From: an uncultured Pseudodesulfovibrio sp.
GTDB lineage: Bacteria; Desulfobacterota; Desulfovibrionia; Desulfovibrionales; Desulfovibrionaceae
Direction: 5' to 3'
DNA length: 64,000 bases
Assembly (NCBI RefSeq): GCF_963677845.1
Contig: NZ_OY782498.1
Span: 1,120,001 to 1,184,000, forward strand
This document shows positions 19,282 through 28,479 of this stretch, piece after piece. The notes beneath the pieces are model-generated. The model did no database searches and was not told the origin of the DNA. It worked only from the letters and a program-made list of their open reading frames with translations. The number at the start of each line of letters is the position of its first letter. Positions within the stretch are counted from its first letter, which is position 1. The translations under genes were made by a program, and so were the position numbers.

Positions 19282-20163
19282 ATGAGCGAGTGCAGCTCCG
19301 GCTCCTGCAGTGGAGCCAACAAGGCGAATGCCAAGTTGAAAATCCAGGATGCGATGATTGAAACCACCCTGGAGAAGATCAAGTACAAATTGTTTATCAT
19401 GAGCGGAAAAGGCGGAGTGGGTAAAAGCTCAGTCTCCGTTAATGTCGCAGCAGCCTTGGCTGCACGTGGATTCAAGGTTGGTCTTTTGGATGTCGATATC
19501 CATGGCCCGAGTGTGCCGACATTGCTCGGTATTTCAGGGACGTTGGACATTGATCGGGGATCATTGATGATTCCTAAAGAATACAACGAGAATTTGCATG
19601 TCGTGTCCATGGAGTCATTGCTTAAAGATCCAGACCAGGCAGTGCTGTGGCGTGGCCCCATGAAAACTTCCGCTATCCGTCAGTTCGTATCTGACGTACA
19701 GTGGGGCGAATTGGACTTCTTGGTCGTCGACTCCCCTCCGGGCACCGGCGATGAACCTATGACCGTTCTCAAGACGGTGCCAGATGCTCTGTGCGTGGTT
19801 GTGACTACTCCGCAGGAAGTGTCATTGACGGACGTGCGTAAGTCGATCAATTTCTTGCAATACGCTCAAGCTAACGTACTTGGTGTTGTGGAAAATATGA
19901 GTGGTCTTATCTGTCCTCATTGCCACGAGGCCATTGATTTGTTTAAAAAGGGTGGCGGTAAGGATTTGGCTGAGAAATACGGACTTGAGTTTCTTGGTGC
20001 TATCCCTCTTGATCCGGCGACCGTAGTGGCTGGAGATCTCGGTACTCCCGTCGTGCTTTTGGAAGAAGAGTCCCAAGCAAAAACGGCCCTCACTGAATTG
20101 GCCGACAGAATAGCCGAAGCTGCACAGAATAGTTTTGAGGCGGCATCGACAACCCACGCCTGA
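19282..20163 (+). CDS. Mrp/NBP35 family ATPase, Fe-S cluster carrier
   Basis: 294 residues from ATG 19282 (MSECSSGSCSG). Two other in-frame starts (19246, 19276) have poorer spacing to the AAAGAGAG site. The deviant Walker A SGKGGVGKSS, the DVDIHGPS switch and the VDSPPGTGDE Walker B are intact. A CPHC pair sits about residue 220 and two more Cys are at the N-terminus, consistent with Fe-S cluster binding at a dimer interface. These P-loop ATPases deliver Fe-S clusters in the cytosol. pgsA follows after eight bases. Confidence 0.92.
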   Translation: MSECSSGSCSGANKANAKLKIQDAMIETTLEKIKYKLFIMSGKGGVGKSSVSVNVAAALAARGFKVGLLDVDIHGPSVPTLLGISGTLDIDRGSLMIPKEYNENLHVVSMESLLKDPDQAVLWRGPMKTSAIRQFVSDVQWGELDFLVVDSPPGTGDEPMTVLKTVPDALCVVVTTPQEVSLTDVRKSINFLQYAQANVLGVVENMSGLICPHCHEAIDLFKKGGGKDLAEKYGLEFLGAIPLDPATVVAGDLGTPVVLLEEESQAKTALTELADRIAEAAQNSFEAASTTHA

Positions 20164-20171
20164 GGCGAATT

Positions 20172-20753
20172 ATGAATAAGGACATCTTTAATCTGCCCAA
20201 TTGTTTGACCATGGCCCGCATTCTCGCGGCCCCAGTTGTTGTATTTCTTCTCTATTTGGAGATGTGGTACCAGTTTCGTTTGGGGTCTTATTTTGCATTC
20301 GGACTTTATTTCGTCGCGTGTATGACGGATTATTTCGATGGAAAGATAGCGCGAGAGCAGAACACTATCACCAATTTGGGCAAGTTTCTTGACCCATTGG
20401 CCGACAAGTTGCTCATTGGGTCATTGTTGATCATGTTGGTCAAGCTTGGTGACGGATGGGGTGTCCCTGCATGGGTGGTCATTATCATTATTTGTCGTGA
20501 ATTAGCTGTGACAGGAATGCGTGCCATTGCTGCTGAAATGGGTGAAGTTGTCGCTGCAGATAAACTGGGTAAGGCCAAGACTTTGACTCAGTCTCTGGCG
20601 GTCGGCTTTCTCATTTTCCATTATCCATTTTTTGGATGGGACCCTCGTCCATTGGGACAGGGATTGCTGTATCTCGCTTTAGCCCTTACTGTGATTTCAG
20701 GTGGTAACTATCTGTACAACTTCTATAAGAAGTGGATTAATGTTGCAGACTAG
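20172..20753 (+). CDS. pgsA: CDP-diacylglycerol-glycerol-3-phosphate 3-phosphatidyltransferase
   Basis: 193 residues with several membrane helices. The CDP-alcohol phosphotransferase motif D-x2-DG-x2-AR-x8-G-x3-D-x3-D is complete: DYFDGKIAR, then GKFLDPLAD. The enzyme makes phosphatidylglycerol phosphate at the inner membrane, the first step to phosphatidylglycerol and, with the cls product at 48175, to cardiolipin. It ends in a strong terminator. Confidence 0.95.
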   Translation: MNKDIFNLPNCLTMARILAAPVVVFLLYLEMWYQFRLGSYFAFGLYFVACMTDYFDGKIAREQNTITNLGKFLDPLADKLLIGSLLIMLVKLGDGWGVPAWVVIIIICRELAVTGMRAIAAEMGEVVAADKLGKAKTLTQSLAVGFLIFHYPFFGWDPRPLGQGLLYLALALTVISGGNYLYNFYKKWINVAD

Positions 20754-20772
20754 AGGTCTTCAGGACAGTATG

Positions 20773-20809
20773 AACCGGGTAGAAAGCATGCTTTCTGCCC
20801 GGTTTTTTT
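20773..20809 (+). terminator. Intrinsic terminator after pgsA
   Basis: AACCGGGTAGAAAGC-AT-GCTTTCTGCCCGGTT (one mismatch) followed by seven T. Confidence 0.92.
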
Positions 20810-20851
20810 GTTGCTTTATTGTTTTTTCAGTGCGTCCTGTGAAACAAGCTG

Positions 20852-20961
20852 TCTAGAAAAAATTGAGAGATTTTATTGGTGGGCTTATTCGAATTGCCTT
20901 TAACTTATCGTTATTATTTGATAAAAACTATGGTGACAGGTGGTGTGATACATGGTAATTT
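20852..20961 (+). promoter_or_regulatory. Upstream region of the ftsB operon with elements shared with the 56.7-kb promoter region
   Basis: Contains TCTAGAAAAAAT at 20852 and a 30-bp stretch at 20890-20919 that matches, at about 26 positions, the sequence around the sigma-54 promoter at 56761-56790. The -24 GG is out of register here, so sigma-54 use is unlikely. A sigma-70 candidate, GTGACA (20933)-N17-TAATTT (20956), lies closer to the gene. Confidence 0.4.
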
Positions 20962-21039
20962 TAACAAATACGTATCTGTACAATTTCTTTGAAAAAAGGT
21001 TATTAAGCCAAGAGATATAAACATTACCGCGAGATTTTT

Positions 21040-21318
21040 ATGACTGACTCCAGTTCTGTGAAACATCTTGTTCGCATAACGAACTGCCTTCAAACCATTT
21101 TGGATCTGGAGCCCCAGCTTGAAAAGTTGGAGCACGGCCATTCTCTTTTGGATGAGTTTGCTGTGCTCAAGTCTTTTCTGGAGAAGATAGATAAAGTCGA
21201 ATTGAGCGAGTCAGATGTGGAGCGAATTGAAACAGCCACAGCGAATTTCCTTAGAGAACTCGAAGGGCCTTTGGCGCGGAAAAAGGCTCGGAAAAAAATG
21301 AAGCAAAGGCTTCAGTAA
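21040..21318 (+). CDS. Small helical protein of unknown function upstream of ftsB
   Basis: 92 residues, not recognised. It is almost entirely helical by pattern (LVRITNCLQTILDLEPQLEKLE), acidic in the middle and strongly basic at the C-terminus (RKKARKKMKQRLQ). No membrane segment or Cys-pair motif is seen. The ribosome binding site is weak (GCGAGA). It lies five bases before ftsB and is therefore the first gene of a likely four-gene unit (this gene, ftsB, TPR protein, lipoprotein). A role linked to cell division is only inference from position. Confidence 0.65.
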   Translation: MTDSSSVKHLVRITNCLQTILDLEPQLEKLEHGHSLLDEFAVLKSFLEKIDKVELSESDVERIETATANFLRELEGPLARKKARKKMKQRLQ

Positions 21319-21323
21319 ACTGT

Positions 21324-21647
21324 ATGCGTGGTCGTATTGTACTTGTTACTTTGCTCCTTATAATCAACCTTTTTTTATTGGGCCGGTTGATTTGGAGCGA
21401 TCAAGGAATTTTTGCGTACCTAGAACTCAAAGGGCGTTATGATTCTTTGCAGCAAAAGCTTGATGACGTTGACAGTAAGAGTCTTGATTTGAGTCAGGAG
21501 ATTCGTAAACTCAAGTCGGACAAGGGATATCAAGAAAAGGTTGTTCGCGAGCGGATGAATTTTGTGAAAAAGGACGAACTGTTATATATTTTCCCGGATG
21601 AGAAAGGCAAACCCGGCGGAGAAGGAACAGATGAGCGAGAAAATTGA
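21324..21647 (+). CDS. ftsB: Septum formation initiator FtsB/DivIC-like
   Basis: 107 residues. A short N-terminus is followed by one membrane helix (VLVTLLLIINLFLLGRLIW) and a coiled coil (LKGRYDSLQQKLDDVDSK) ending in the family's RERMNFVKKDELLYIF motif. This single-pass protein links FtsL and FtsQ in the divisome. Its last 17 bases overlap the TPR protein gene, which shows translational coupling. Confidence 0.88.
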   Translation: MRGRIVLVTLLLIINLFLLGRLIWSDQGIFAYLELKGRYDSLQQKLDDVDSKSLDLSQEIRKLKSDKGYQEKVVRERMNFVKKDELLYIFPDEKGKPGGEGTDEREN

Positions 21648-22428
21648 GTGGTATCAAGAAGTTCTTTCGTTGGAACCCGGTTCAAGGGTGTTCTTCCCCT
21701 TGGCGAAACTTTTCGTTGAAAATGGAATGCCCGAAGATGCCGTAAAAACTTTGCGTCAGGGGTTGGACAGACACCCTGATTACCTTGAAGCGCGCATGCT
21801 TTTGGTTGAGCTTCTTACTGAACTGGAACGAGAAGCAGAAGTCCATGACCAGTTGCAGCGAGTCATCAATCCTCTCAGGGATTATCCTGCTTTTTGGCGA
21901 GGATGGGCACGGAGTCTGCCGCCAGAACAACGCGATTTATCAGTTTTTCTTATGTTGGTTGCATCCAATATTTCTGGCGATACCATCAAATGGACTGATG
22001 TCGTATTTGAAGGTATTGGCACTTTGGCTGATAGACTGGTGGGAGCACCATTGCCTCCGCCGTGCGATTGTCCCCCGCCTGTAATGCCTGCGGTTGATCT
22101 TGGCGAAGAACCCGTTTTTGGTGAACCTGAGCCTGAGTTCAGGCCGCGATCAGGGTCTTTCCGGACAAAAACCATGGCTGATCTTCTCGCATCTCAAGGA
22201 GATGTATCAGGCGCACTTGAAATCTACCGCGAATTGTTGCAATCAACCATGTCCGACGAGCGACGTGCCGAACTTAAGGAACGAATCGTGCAATTGGAGA
22301 ATGGGGCGGAGAATCATGCCGCTCCCGAGGCGGAACAAACTGACGCATTTAGCGTTCATGCAAAAAATCGCCTGATCAGCACTCTGGAAACACTGGCTTC
22401 TCGTTTTGAAGCCAGGGTGCAAGGTTAA
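21631..22428 (+). CDS. TPR-repeat protein
   Basis: 265 residues from ATG 21631, preceded by GAAGGAAC; the start overlaps ftsB. The N-terminal half has TPR-like helices (VFFPLAKLFVENGMPEDAVKTL; DYLEARMLLVELLTEL). A Pro-rich linker follows (PLPPPCDCPPP), then another TPR-like unit (SQGDVSGALEIYRELLQ). There is no signal peptide, so it is probably a cytosolic protein-interaction scaffold. The partner is unknown; the ftsB overlap hints at the division machinery or envelope. Confidence 0.8.
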   Translation: MSEKIEWYQEVLSLEPGSRVFFPLAKLFVENGMPEDAVKTLRQGLDRHPDYLEARMLLVELLTELEREAEVHDQLQRVINPLRDYPAFWRGWARSLPPEQRDLSVFLMLVASNISGDTIKWTDVVFEGIGTLADRLVGAPLPPPCDCPPPVMPAVDLGEEPVFGEPEPEFRPRSGSFRTKTMADLLASQGDVSGALEIYRELLQSTMSDERRAELKERIVQLENGAENHAAPEAEQTDAFSVHAKNRLISTLETLASRFEARVQG

Positions 22429-22499
22429 CTCGCAGCTGAACGGAACATGGTTCATGTCGCAATAGCGACTTGAGTCGTCCATTCACGAAAAGTGGACAT

Positions 22500-23288
22500 A
22501 TGAAATATTTATTTTTGAGCCTGGTTGCCGCACTTATGGTGCTCGGCGGATGCAGTATGTGGGATTCCACTGCCAAATATACCAAAGATTCATGGGAAAG
22601 CACCCGGGATTTTGTCGATCCACCACCGGAAATCGATACTGATAGTTATCAGTTTTCCAATCCGAATCAGGAAAAATTGGCAAAACTCATTTCTCCTGTG
22701 GATGGTCCTTTGACGTCATTAATCCGCTATGTGGATAATACGGATACGTTGCCGGGTATCGACTGGCTTGATCTGTTGCGTGCTCGTTTTCCATGGGTCA
22801 ACAGAGTGCTTGTGACCGACGAAGAAGGTACCATCATGTTCATGCAGCCAGAATTGCCGGTGAAAAAGATCACCAAGCCATTGGTGTTCGAAGGTGTATG
22901 GCGCAAGATCAAGCTGTTGACCGTTGTTGATTATTCAGATCTCGGAGCTGAATTGTATATAGGGCGTCCCTATTTTGAGGACGTGACTTTTAAAGGACTC
23001 ATTGGCGTTGGATTCGATCCCAGAAGTTTGTTACGTTTGAGTCCTGATCCCAAAGAGCTGATTATTATTCATCCCGGCAGAGGCGTTTGGTCTCTTGGCG
23101 CGGATGTGGATGAAGAAGCCATATTGGCTGTGGAGTGGGAAGAGATTCTCAAGGAAAAGGTTGAAGGGCAAATTAAGGTTGGTAACAGATATTATACTTG
23201 GCTGACGAGATACGTTGGTGAAGATCAATATGTGTATGCCACCCAAAGTGCCGATCCCAACGCTGAAGGTTCCTGGTGGCTGTTTTAG
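22500..23288 (+). CDS. Putative lipoprotein
   Basis: 263 residues from ATG 22500. The N-terminus [18 protein letters not shown] ends in a lipobox (LGGC), so Cys18 is probably lipidated. The mature part contains a PAS/Cache-like stretch ([17 protein letters not shown]) and many aromatic residues but no enzyme motif I recognise. The ribosome binding site is weak and lies in a small hairpin (GTCCA/TGGAC at about 22477-22497). It follows the TPR protein gene by 71 bp and precedes fbp by 29 bp. Confidence 0.75.
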   Translation: MKYLFLSLVAALMVLGGCSMWDSTAKYTKDSWESTRDFVDPPPEIDTDSYQFSNPNQEKLAKLISPVDGPLTSLIRYVDNTDTLPGIDWLDLLRARFPWVNRVLVTDEEGTIMFMQPELPVKKITKPLVFEGVWRKIKLLTVVDYSDLGAELYIGRPYFEDVTFKGLIGVGFDPRSLLRLSPDPKELIIIHPGRGVWSLGADVDEEAILAVEWEEILKEKVEGQIKVGNRYYTWLTRYVGEDQYVYATQSADPNAEGSWWLF

Positions 23289-23317
23289 CTAGTCATCGGG
23301 TAGAAAGGATAGAGAGA

Positions 23318-24349
23318 ATGCCACAGCAAGTTACTGTTACCGAACATATTCTCCTGCATCAGAAAATGGTGCCAGGAGCTACAGGCCAATTTACTCGCCT
23401 GTTTAATGAACTTGTCTTGTCAGCCAAGATTATTTCAAGAGCTGTAAATAAGGCCGGATTGGTCGATGTACTTGGCTTCACCGGAGCTGTGAATGTTCAG
23501 GGTGAAGAGGTTAAGAAGCTTGACGAATACGCCAATAGAATCCTTATTCATCGTCTGGCTCGATCCGGCGTGTTATGTGCCATGGCCTCCGAAGAAAATG
23601 CAGATATCATTGAAGTACCGGAATCGTTGCCTCGAGGCGATTATATTATAATTTTTGACCCGTTGGACGGTTCATCCAATATTGATGTGAACGTCAACAT
23701 TGGTACTATTTTTTCGATTTTTAAACGGAAAAGCAGTCCAGACGCGACACTTATGTCCGAAGATGTGCTGCAAAAAGGGAGTGAGCAGGTTGCAGCGGGG
23801 TATATCCTCTACGGCTCATCGACCATGTTGGTGTTTACCTGCGGAGATGGGGTGCACGGTTTTACCCTTGATCCTAGTGTAGGGGAATTTATCTTATCGC
23901 ATCCGAATATTCGTATTCCTGAGCAAGGCAAGATTTATTCAGTTAACGAGGGGTATGAACGTTATTGGGATCGCGCTACAAAAAAGGCACTGGCCTACTT
24001 TAAGTCACCTAAAAATGCGCTTCGCAAACCATATAGTGGCCGCTACATCGGTTCACTGGTGGCGGATTTTCATCGGAATCTTCTTTATGGTGGTATATTT
24101 ATGTATCCCGCCGATTTGCGAGATCCGAAAAAGCCCACGGGCAAGTTGCGGCTGACCTGCGAATGCAATCCTATGTCTTTTATCGTTGAACAGGCTGGCG
24201 GTATGTCCATTGACGGTGTGAATCGTGTTATGGATATCGATCCAGAGCACCTGCATCAGCGTGTTCCTTTCTTTTGTGGTTCCCGCAATGACGTTCAAAT
24301 TGTTCAGGACATTTTTGTTTCTGAAGCTCAGAGGAAAAAAAGCAAGTAA
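23318..24349 (+). CDS. fbp: Class I fructose-1,6-bisphosphatase
   Basis: 343 residues from ATG 23318, preceded by AAAGGATAGAGAG. The signature [20 protein letters not shown] (metal and phosphate binding) and the later [19 protein letters not shown] are typical of class I enzymes. It hydrolyses fructose-1,6-bisphosphate to fructose-6-phosphate, the committed step of gluconeogenesis, in the cytosol. The stop codon overlaps the tsaD start by one base (TAATG). Confidence 0.96.
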   Translation: MPQQVTVTEHILLHQKMVPGATGQFTRLFNELVLSAKIISRAVNKAGLVDVLGFTGAVNVQGEEVKKLDEYANRILIHRLARSGVLCAMASEENADIIEVPESLPRGDYIIIFDPLDGSSNIDVNVNIGTIFSIFKRKSSPDATLMSEDVLQKGSEQVAAGYILYGSSTMLVFTCGDGVHGFTLDPSVGEFILSHPNIRIPEQGKIYSVNEGYERYWDRATKKALAYFKSPKNALRKPYSGRYIGSLVADFHRNLLYGGIFMYPADLRDPKKPTGKLRLTCECNPMSFIVEQAGGMSIDGVNRVMDIDPEHLHQRVPFFCGSRNDVQIVQDIFVSEAQRKKSK

Positions 24350-25425
24350 TGCTGACTCTTGGTATTGAGACTTCCTGCGATGAAACCGCTGTTGCCCTTG
24401 TGGAAGATGGCCGGTTATTGGGGGAAAAACTTGCAACTCAGATTGACACACATGCATTGTTTGGCGGTGTTGTTCCTGAAATAGCTTCACGAGAACACTT
24501 ACGTGTTCTGCCGCGCCTTTTTCGCGAATTAATGGCGGAAACCGGCACTCAACCACAGGATATTGACACCGTGGCCGTGGCTCGTGGCCCCGGACTGCTC
24601 GGGAGTCTGCTTGTTGGTGTGAGTTTTGCCAAGGCCCTTTGTTTGTCTACTGGGGCGTCATTGATCGGGGTTAATCATCTTTGGGCGCATCTGCTGGCTC
24701 CGGGATTGGCCGGAGAAATACAGTTCCCTGCATTGGGCCTGCTCGTGTCCGGTGGTCATACTCATACATATCGGATCAATTCGCCGGTCGAGTTTGAATT
24801 GCTCGGCAGGACGTTGGACGATGCCGCAGGTGAGGCTTTTGACAAGGTCGCGAAACTTTTCAATTTTCCGTATCCCGGTGGTCGTTTTGTAGATGATTTG
24901 GGCCGTGAGGCCGAGCCGGATACCAAGCTGTTCCCTCGACCATATATCGAAAATGATTCGCTTGATTTTAGTTTTAGTGGTTTAAAAACCGCAGTCGCCA
25001 ACTATGTGGCGACTCGACCAGAGCTGGTCTTCGAGAAAATGGCTGACCCCGAAACCGTTGCTGCATTGACTGGTCAGCGGCGTGCTGATTTGGCACGTGT
25101 ATGCGCTTCATTCAATTGGAGTGTAGCTCAGACGCTGAAAATTAAAGTGGAGCGGGCCTTGAAACGGCTCGGGCCAACAAAGAGCCTGATTGTGGCTGGT
25201 GGAGTTGCTGCAAACTCCGTTGTTCGTGAGACCATGAAGGGAGTTGCCGAGAACCGTGGTTTGCGGTTGACCTTGCCGGATCTGGCCTTATGTACCGATA
25301 ATGGTGCGATGATTGCCTTTGCCGGGTGGCAGCTTGCCAAGGCAGGGTATTCACATTCTCTTGAATTGGAAGCCATTCCTCGTGGCAGGGTTGTTCCGCA
25401 GGATTGGACCATTTTCAAAGAATGA
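24349..25425 (+). CDS. tsaD: tRNA N6-adenosine threonylcarbamoyltransferase TsaD
   Basis: 358 residues. The N-terminal [13 protein letters not shown], the metal-binding HLWAH (His-x3-His) and the nucleotide-binding VSGGHTHTY and [10 protein letters not shown] are clear. With TsaB, TsaE and TsaC it forms t6A37 in tRNAs that read ANN codons. It is translationally coupled to fbp by a one-base overlap. It is followed by a new promoter for trxA. Confidence 0.97.
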   Translation: MLTLGIETSCDETAVALVEDGRLLGEKLATQIDTHALFGGVVPEIASREHLRVLPRLFRELMAETGTQPQDIDTVAVARGPGLLGSLLVGVSFAKALCLSTGASLIGVNHLWAHLLAPGLAGEIQFPALGLLVSGGHTHTYRINSPVEFELLGRTLDDAAGEAFDKVAKLFNFPYPGGRFVDDLGREAEPDTKLFPRPYIENDSLDFSFSGLKTAVANYVATRPELVFEKMADPETVAALTGQRRADLARVCASFNWSVAQTLKIKVERALKRLGPTKSLIVAGGVAANSVVRETMKGVAENRGLRLTLPDLALCTDNGAMIAFAGWQLAKAGYSHSLELEAIPRGRVVPQDWTIFKE

Positions 25426-25458
25426 ACGGACAGATAGAGATATTTTTGCAGTGTCCTT

Positions 25459-25488
25459 CTTGACAGTAGTGTACATGGGGACCTATTT
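25459..25488 (+). promoter_or_regulatory. Promoter of trxA-trxB
   Basis: TTGACA at 25459-25464, an 18-bp spacer and TATTTT at 25483-25488, about 100 bp before the trxA start. Confidence 0.6.
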
Positions 25489-25493
25489 TAAAT

Positions 25494-25540
25494 AAATTGT
25501 GAGAACAATTGCGATAAACCATCGCAACCGGTATACCGGT
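25494..25540 (+). repeat. Three tandem palindromes in the trxA leader
   Basis: AATTGT-GGAGA-ACAATT (25494-25510), TTGCGAT-AAACC-ATCGCAA (25509-25527) and ACCGGTATACCGGT (25527-25540) follow one another, sharing one or two bases at each junction. They lie just after the predicted transcription start. They could be operator half-sites or stacked RNA hairpins of the leader; none has a T run. Confidence 0.6.
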
Positions 25541-25587
25541 GATGATTGTATATGACGGCCTTAAGCCGAGAAAAAAAGGAGAATTCC

Positions 25588-25908
25588 ATGGCGAATCAGA
25601 TTACCGACGGTAGTTTCGAACAGGATGTATTGCAGAGCGATGTCCCTGTCCTTATTGATTTTTGGGCTCCCTGGTGTGGCCCTTGTCGTGCAATGGGTCC
25701 CGTGATTGATGAACTGGCCGAAGAATTCGAAGGTCAGATCAAAATCGTCAAAATGAATGTTGATGAAAATTCTGCTACTCCTGGCAAATATGGCATTCGT
25801 GCTATCCCGACTTTGATTCTGTTTAAGGACGGTGAAGTTGTCGACCAGAGCACTGGTGCAGTCTCCAAGAGCAGCATCAAGGAAATGATCACCAAGAAGG
25901 CACTGTAA
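25588..25908 (+). CDS. trxA: Thioredoxin
   Basis: 106 residues from ATG 25588, preceded by AAAGGAG. The active site WCGPC has Cys30 and Cys33, and the cis-Pro is in [10 protein letters not shown]. It is the general cytosolic disulfide reductase, recycled by the thioredoxin reductase encoded three bases downstream. It has its own promoter and a leader with three palindromes. Confidence 0.97.
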   Translation: MANQITDGSFEQDVLQSDVPVLIDFWAPWCGPCRAMGPVIDELAEEFEGQIKIVKMNVDENSATPGKYGIRAIPTLILFKDGEVVDQSTGAVSKSSIKEMITKKAL

Positions 25909-25911
25909 TAT

Positions 25912-26832
25912 ATGAAATCTTATGACGCCGTAGTCATAGGGGGCGGCCCGGCAGGAATGACGGCTGCCCTTTATCTTTTGCGGGCTGGTGTAAAAGTCCT
26001 CATGATCGAAAAGCTGTCTCCTGGCGGACAGGTTTTGATGACTGCCGAGATCGAGAATTATCCTGGATTCCCCAAGGGACTTCAGGGATGGGAATTGGCT
26101 GACAAGTTTGCGGCTCATCTGGATGAGTACGAACTTGATCGTATCAGTGATGAAGTGCGAAGTATTACCGTAGGTAATCCCGTTCACACCATCTCTGTAG
26201 GCGATGAAGAAGTTCAGACAAAAACTATCATTTTGGCTACAGGTTCACGTTATCGGAAACTGGGTGTACCCGGTGAAGAGCGATTGCTTGGTCGTGGTGT
26301 TTCCTATTGTGCCCTGTGCGATGGAAATTTCTTTCGTGATCGTGATGTCGCCGTTGTAGGCGGTGGCAACTCAGCCTTGGAAGAAGCCCTGTATTTGGCT
26401 CGGTTGGTGAACAAGGTGTACCTCATTCACCGCCGTGAAGATTTTCGCGGTTTACAGTGCTATCAGGACAAGTGCTTTACGCATGAAAAGATAGAAATTA
26501 TTCGCAACACTGTGGTTGATGAAATCCAAGGTGCGGATGACCTTGAAACTTTGGCTCTGAGGAACGTTTCCACTGATGAAGTTTCTCAGCTTAAGCTCGA
26601 CGGGACATTTATTTTCATCGGGTTTGAACCCATCATGGATTACGTTCCCGACGATGTCGTGAAAGAATCCAATGGTGTTATCACGGATGTTGAGATGCGG
26701 ACTAATGTTCCTGGCGTTTTTGCCGCTGGAGATATTCGTGCCAAGATGTGCCGTCAGGTTGCCTCCGCCGTTGGCGATGGAGCCACCGCAGCTACCGCAG
26801 CATTCACTTATCTTGAGCAGTTGGGCGATTAG
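25912..26832 (+). CDS. trxB: Thioredoxin reductase
   Basis: 306 residues. The FAD-binding GGGPAGMTAALY is at the N-terminus, the second dinucleotide motif is VGGGNSALEEALYLA, and the C-terminal FAD motif is GVFAAGDIR. The redox pair is Cys133-Ala-Leu-Cys136 instead of the common CATC. Instead of the HRR-x2-R signature typical of NADPH enzymes it reads IHRREDFRG, which keeps the HRR part. It reduces the trxA product and is co-transcribed with it. bamD follows after eight bases. Confidence 0.95.
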   Translation: MKSYDAVVIGGGPAGMTAALYLLRAGVKVLMIEKLSPGGQVLMTAEIENYPGFPKGLQGWELADKFAAHLDEYELDRISDEVRSITVGNPVHTISVGDEEVQTKTIILATGSRYRKLGVPGEERLLGRGVSYCALCDGNFFRDRDVAVVGGGNSALEEALYLARLVNKVYLIHRREDFRGLQCYQDKCFTHEKIEIIRNTVVDEIQGADDLETLALRNVSTDEVSQLKLDGTFIFIGFEPIMDYVPDDVVKESNGVITDVEMRTNVPGVFAAGDIRAKMCRQVASAVGDGATAATAAFTYLEQLGD

Positions 26833-26840
26833 GAGTCCGT

Positions 26841-27569
26841 ATGCGTCGTTTATTGGTTCCTGTCGTTCTTGTCGTTCTTATGTCCCTGACGGGATGCGTT
26901 TGGATCGACAGTTATTTCCTTCCTCCACCGGAGGATACGGCCCAAGAACTGTATGAAGCGGGTGTGGAGGCCTTGAAAGAGAAGGACTACGGTGACGCTC
27001 AGGACTACTTTTCCAAACTCAAGGACAGATTCCCCTTCAGCCCCTTTGCCTTGAAAGGGGAGTTGGCTTTGGGTGATGCTTATTACCTTGATGAAGAATA
27101 TGTCTTGGCTCTGGAAGCATATAAGGAATTTGAGGCGTTGCATCCGAGCAACGATAATATTCCGTATGTATTGTACCAGATCGCCAATGCCAATATCAGT
27201 ATGTTCAAATCCATTGATCGTCGTCAGGAGAATATCAAGGAAGGATTGGAATATTTGTACCGGTTGGCGGAGACATATCCTAAGTCTCAATACGCCGAGC
27301 AAGCCAAGCACTTAATCATTAAGAGCCGCAGGATTTTGGCGGAGCATGAAGTTTATATGGCCGACTTTTTCTGGCGGACAGAGCAATATGGTCCGGCTTG
27401 GCATCGTTATCAATATGTGGTGGAGAATTTTTCTGATATCGCAGACTTGCGAGATTATGCCGTTAAGCGCGCCGAGTATTCATATTTTGAATATCAAAAG
27501 ACTCTGTCCGAGGAGGAACGCCAACGCATTCAGGGAAGCTGGCTGCGGTGGATCAAGAAGTGGCTATAA
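26841..27569 (+). CDS. bamD: Outer membrane protein assembly factor BamD
   Basis: 242 residues. The signal peptide MRRLLVPVVLVVLMSLTGC ends in a lipobox (LTGC), so Cys19 is lipidated. TPR-like repeats follow: ELYEAGVEALKEKDYGDAQDYFSKL, then PSNDNIPYVLYQIANANI and QYAEQAKHLI. BamD is the essential lipoprotein of the BAM complex that inserts beta-barrels into the outer membrane. Its 3' end overlaps the next gene by 22 bases if that gene starts at 27548. Confidence 0.93.
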   Translation: MRRLLVPVVLVVLMSLTGCVWIDSYFLPPPEDTAQELYEAGVEALKEKDYGDAQDYFSKLKDRFPFSPFALKGELALGDAYYLDEEYVLALEAYKEFEALHPSNDNIPYVLYQIANANISMFKSIDRRQENIKEGLEYLYRLAETYPKSQYAEQAKHLIIKSRRILAEHEVYMADFFWRTEQYGPAWHRYQYVVENFSDIADLRDYAVKRAEYSYFEYQKTLSEEERQRIQGSWLRWIKKWL

Positions 27570-28477
27570 TTCCTGAAGACGGACAAGGGGTTGTTTTCCC
27601 TATGCAGAAATCGGTGTTTGAATTTCCACATCAAATCAACGAGTTTGTTGTCAACGATACCCTTTTTGCACGCGCTTATCAGGAGACCCCTGCTCGTCAT
27701 CGTGCCTTACTCAAGACGTGTATAGCTCGGCTGTACGATTGGTATGGCGGCGGTAAAGAGCTTGGAGGACGGGTTGAGAATTCATGGCGCGGCGGGTTTG
27801 ATTCCATTCATGCATTTCAACCGGTAGATTTTTGTGTCGTTCTTTGTGGGACGATATTGGAGTCTCCAGCGCGATTGCTTGCTGGATTGGTTCCCGCACT
27901 TGCCAGCGGGGTGCGCAATGTCTTGGTGGTACGAGTCGGTGATAGTCCTTGGCCCAATCCCTTACTCACGGCTCTTGAATTGGCAGGGCAGGATTTAGCT
28001 GTTGATATGACGGTTGATCAGGCTTGTCAGTTTTTGACGGAGTTGTCTTCCGGTACGGCTTCCGGGCTTGTGGTTGATTTGGGAGTTGCAGCAGAAGGCG
28101 TTGATACCCGACGAGTAGCGTCCAGTTTAGTCGGAGTTTATTCGCCTGTTTTTGATGGAAAAATTTCTGTATGGATGGATGAGTCTCAGCCTGTTGATCT
28201 TGAAGCTCTTGCTTTTGCCCAACCGGATGTTTGTTGTACTGTCCATGGAACACATACCTTTTCCCCTTTAGACAAGTTTTCGTATGACGGAGACGATTTT
28301 CAAACATTCCTGGCTACAGTCGGGGATGCTGTCTTCGTTCCTTTGTCCCGAGTGAACGATGCGTTGACGCAATCACGAATTGTGTTCAGCCCCGGGCATG
28401 AGGGCTGTTGGGTTTGGCCTGATCTTCGTCCTGAACAACTTCATTTTCATCGGACTGCCTGGACCATTGGAGCCTGA
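27548..28477 (+). CDS. Unknown protein with a possible degenerate HisD/aldehyde-dehydrogenase-like region
   Basis: 309 residues from GTG 27548, or 291 from ATG 27602; neither has a convincing ribosome binding site, but the first would be translationally coupled to bamD. Not confidently recognised. Residues about 105-165 ([18 protein letters not shown], then [11 protein letters not shown] and a later Ala/Leu helix) resemble by eye the nucleotide-binding half of histidinol dehydrogenase. I see no complete catalytic set. It sits between bamD and a second EF-G gene, three bases before the latter. Confidence 0.65.
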   Translation: MDQEVAIIPEDGQGVVFPMQKSVFEFPHQINEFVVNDTLFARAYQETPARHRALLKTCIARLYDWYGGGKELGGRVENSWRGGFDSIHAFQPVDFCVVLCGTILESPARLLAGLVPALASGVRNVLVVRVGDSPWPNPLLTALELAGQDLAVDMTVDQACQFLTELSSGTASGLVVDLGVAAEGVDTRRVASSLVGVYSPVFDGKISVWMDESQPVDLEALAFAQPDVCCTVHGTHTFSPLDKFSYDGDDFQTFLATVGDAVFVPLSRVNDALTQSRIVFSPGHEGCWVWPDLRPEQLHFHRTAWTIGA

Positions 28478-28479
28478 AC

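Noticed and set aside
20881-20897. Possible sigma-54 promoter before the 21040 gene
   Set aside because: GG and GC doublets are separated by 14 bases from start to start instead of 12, which sigma-54 does not tolerate.
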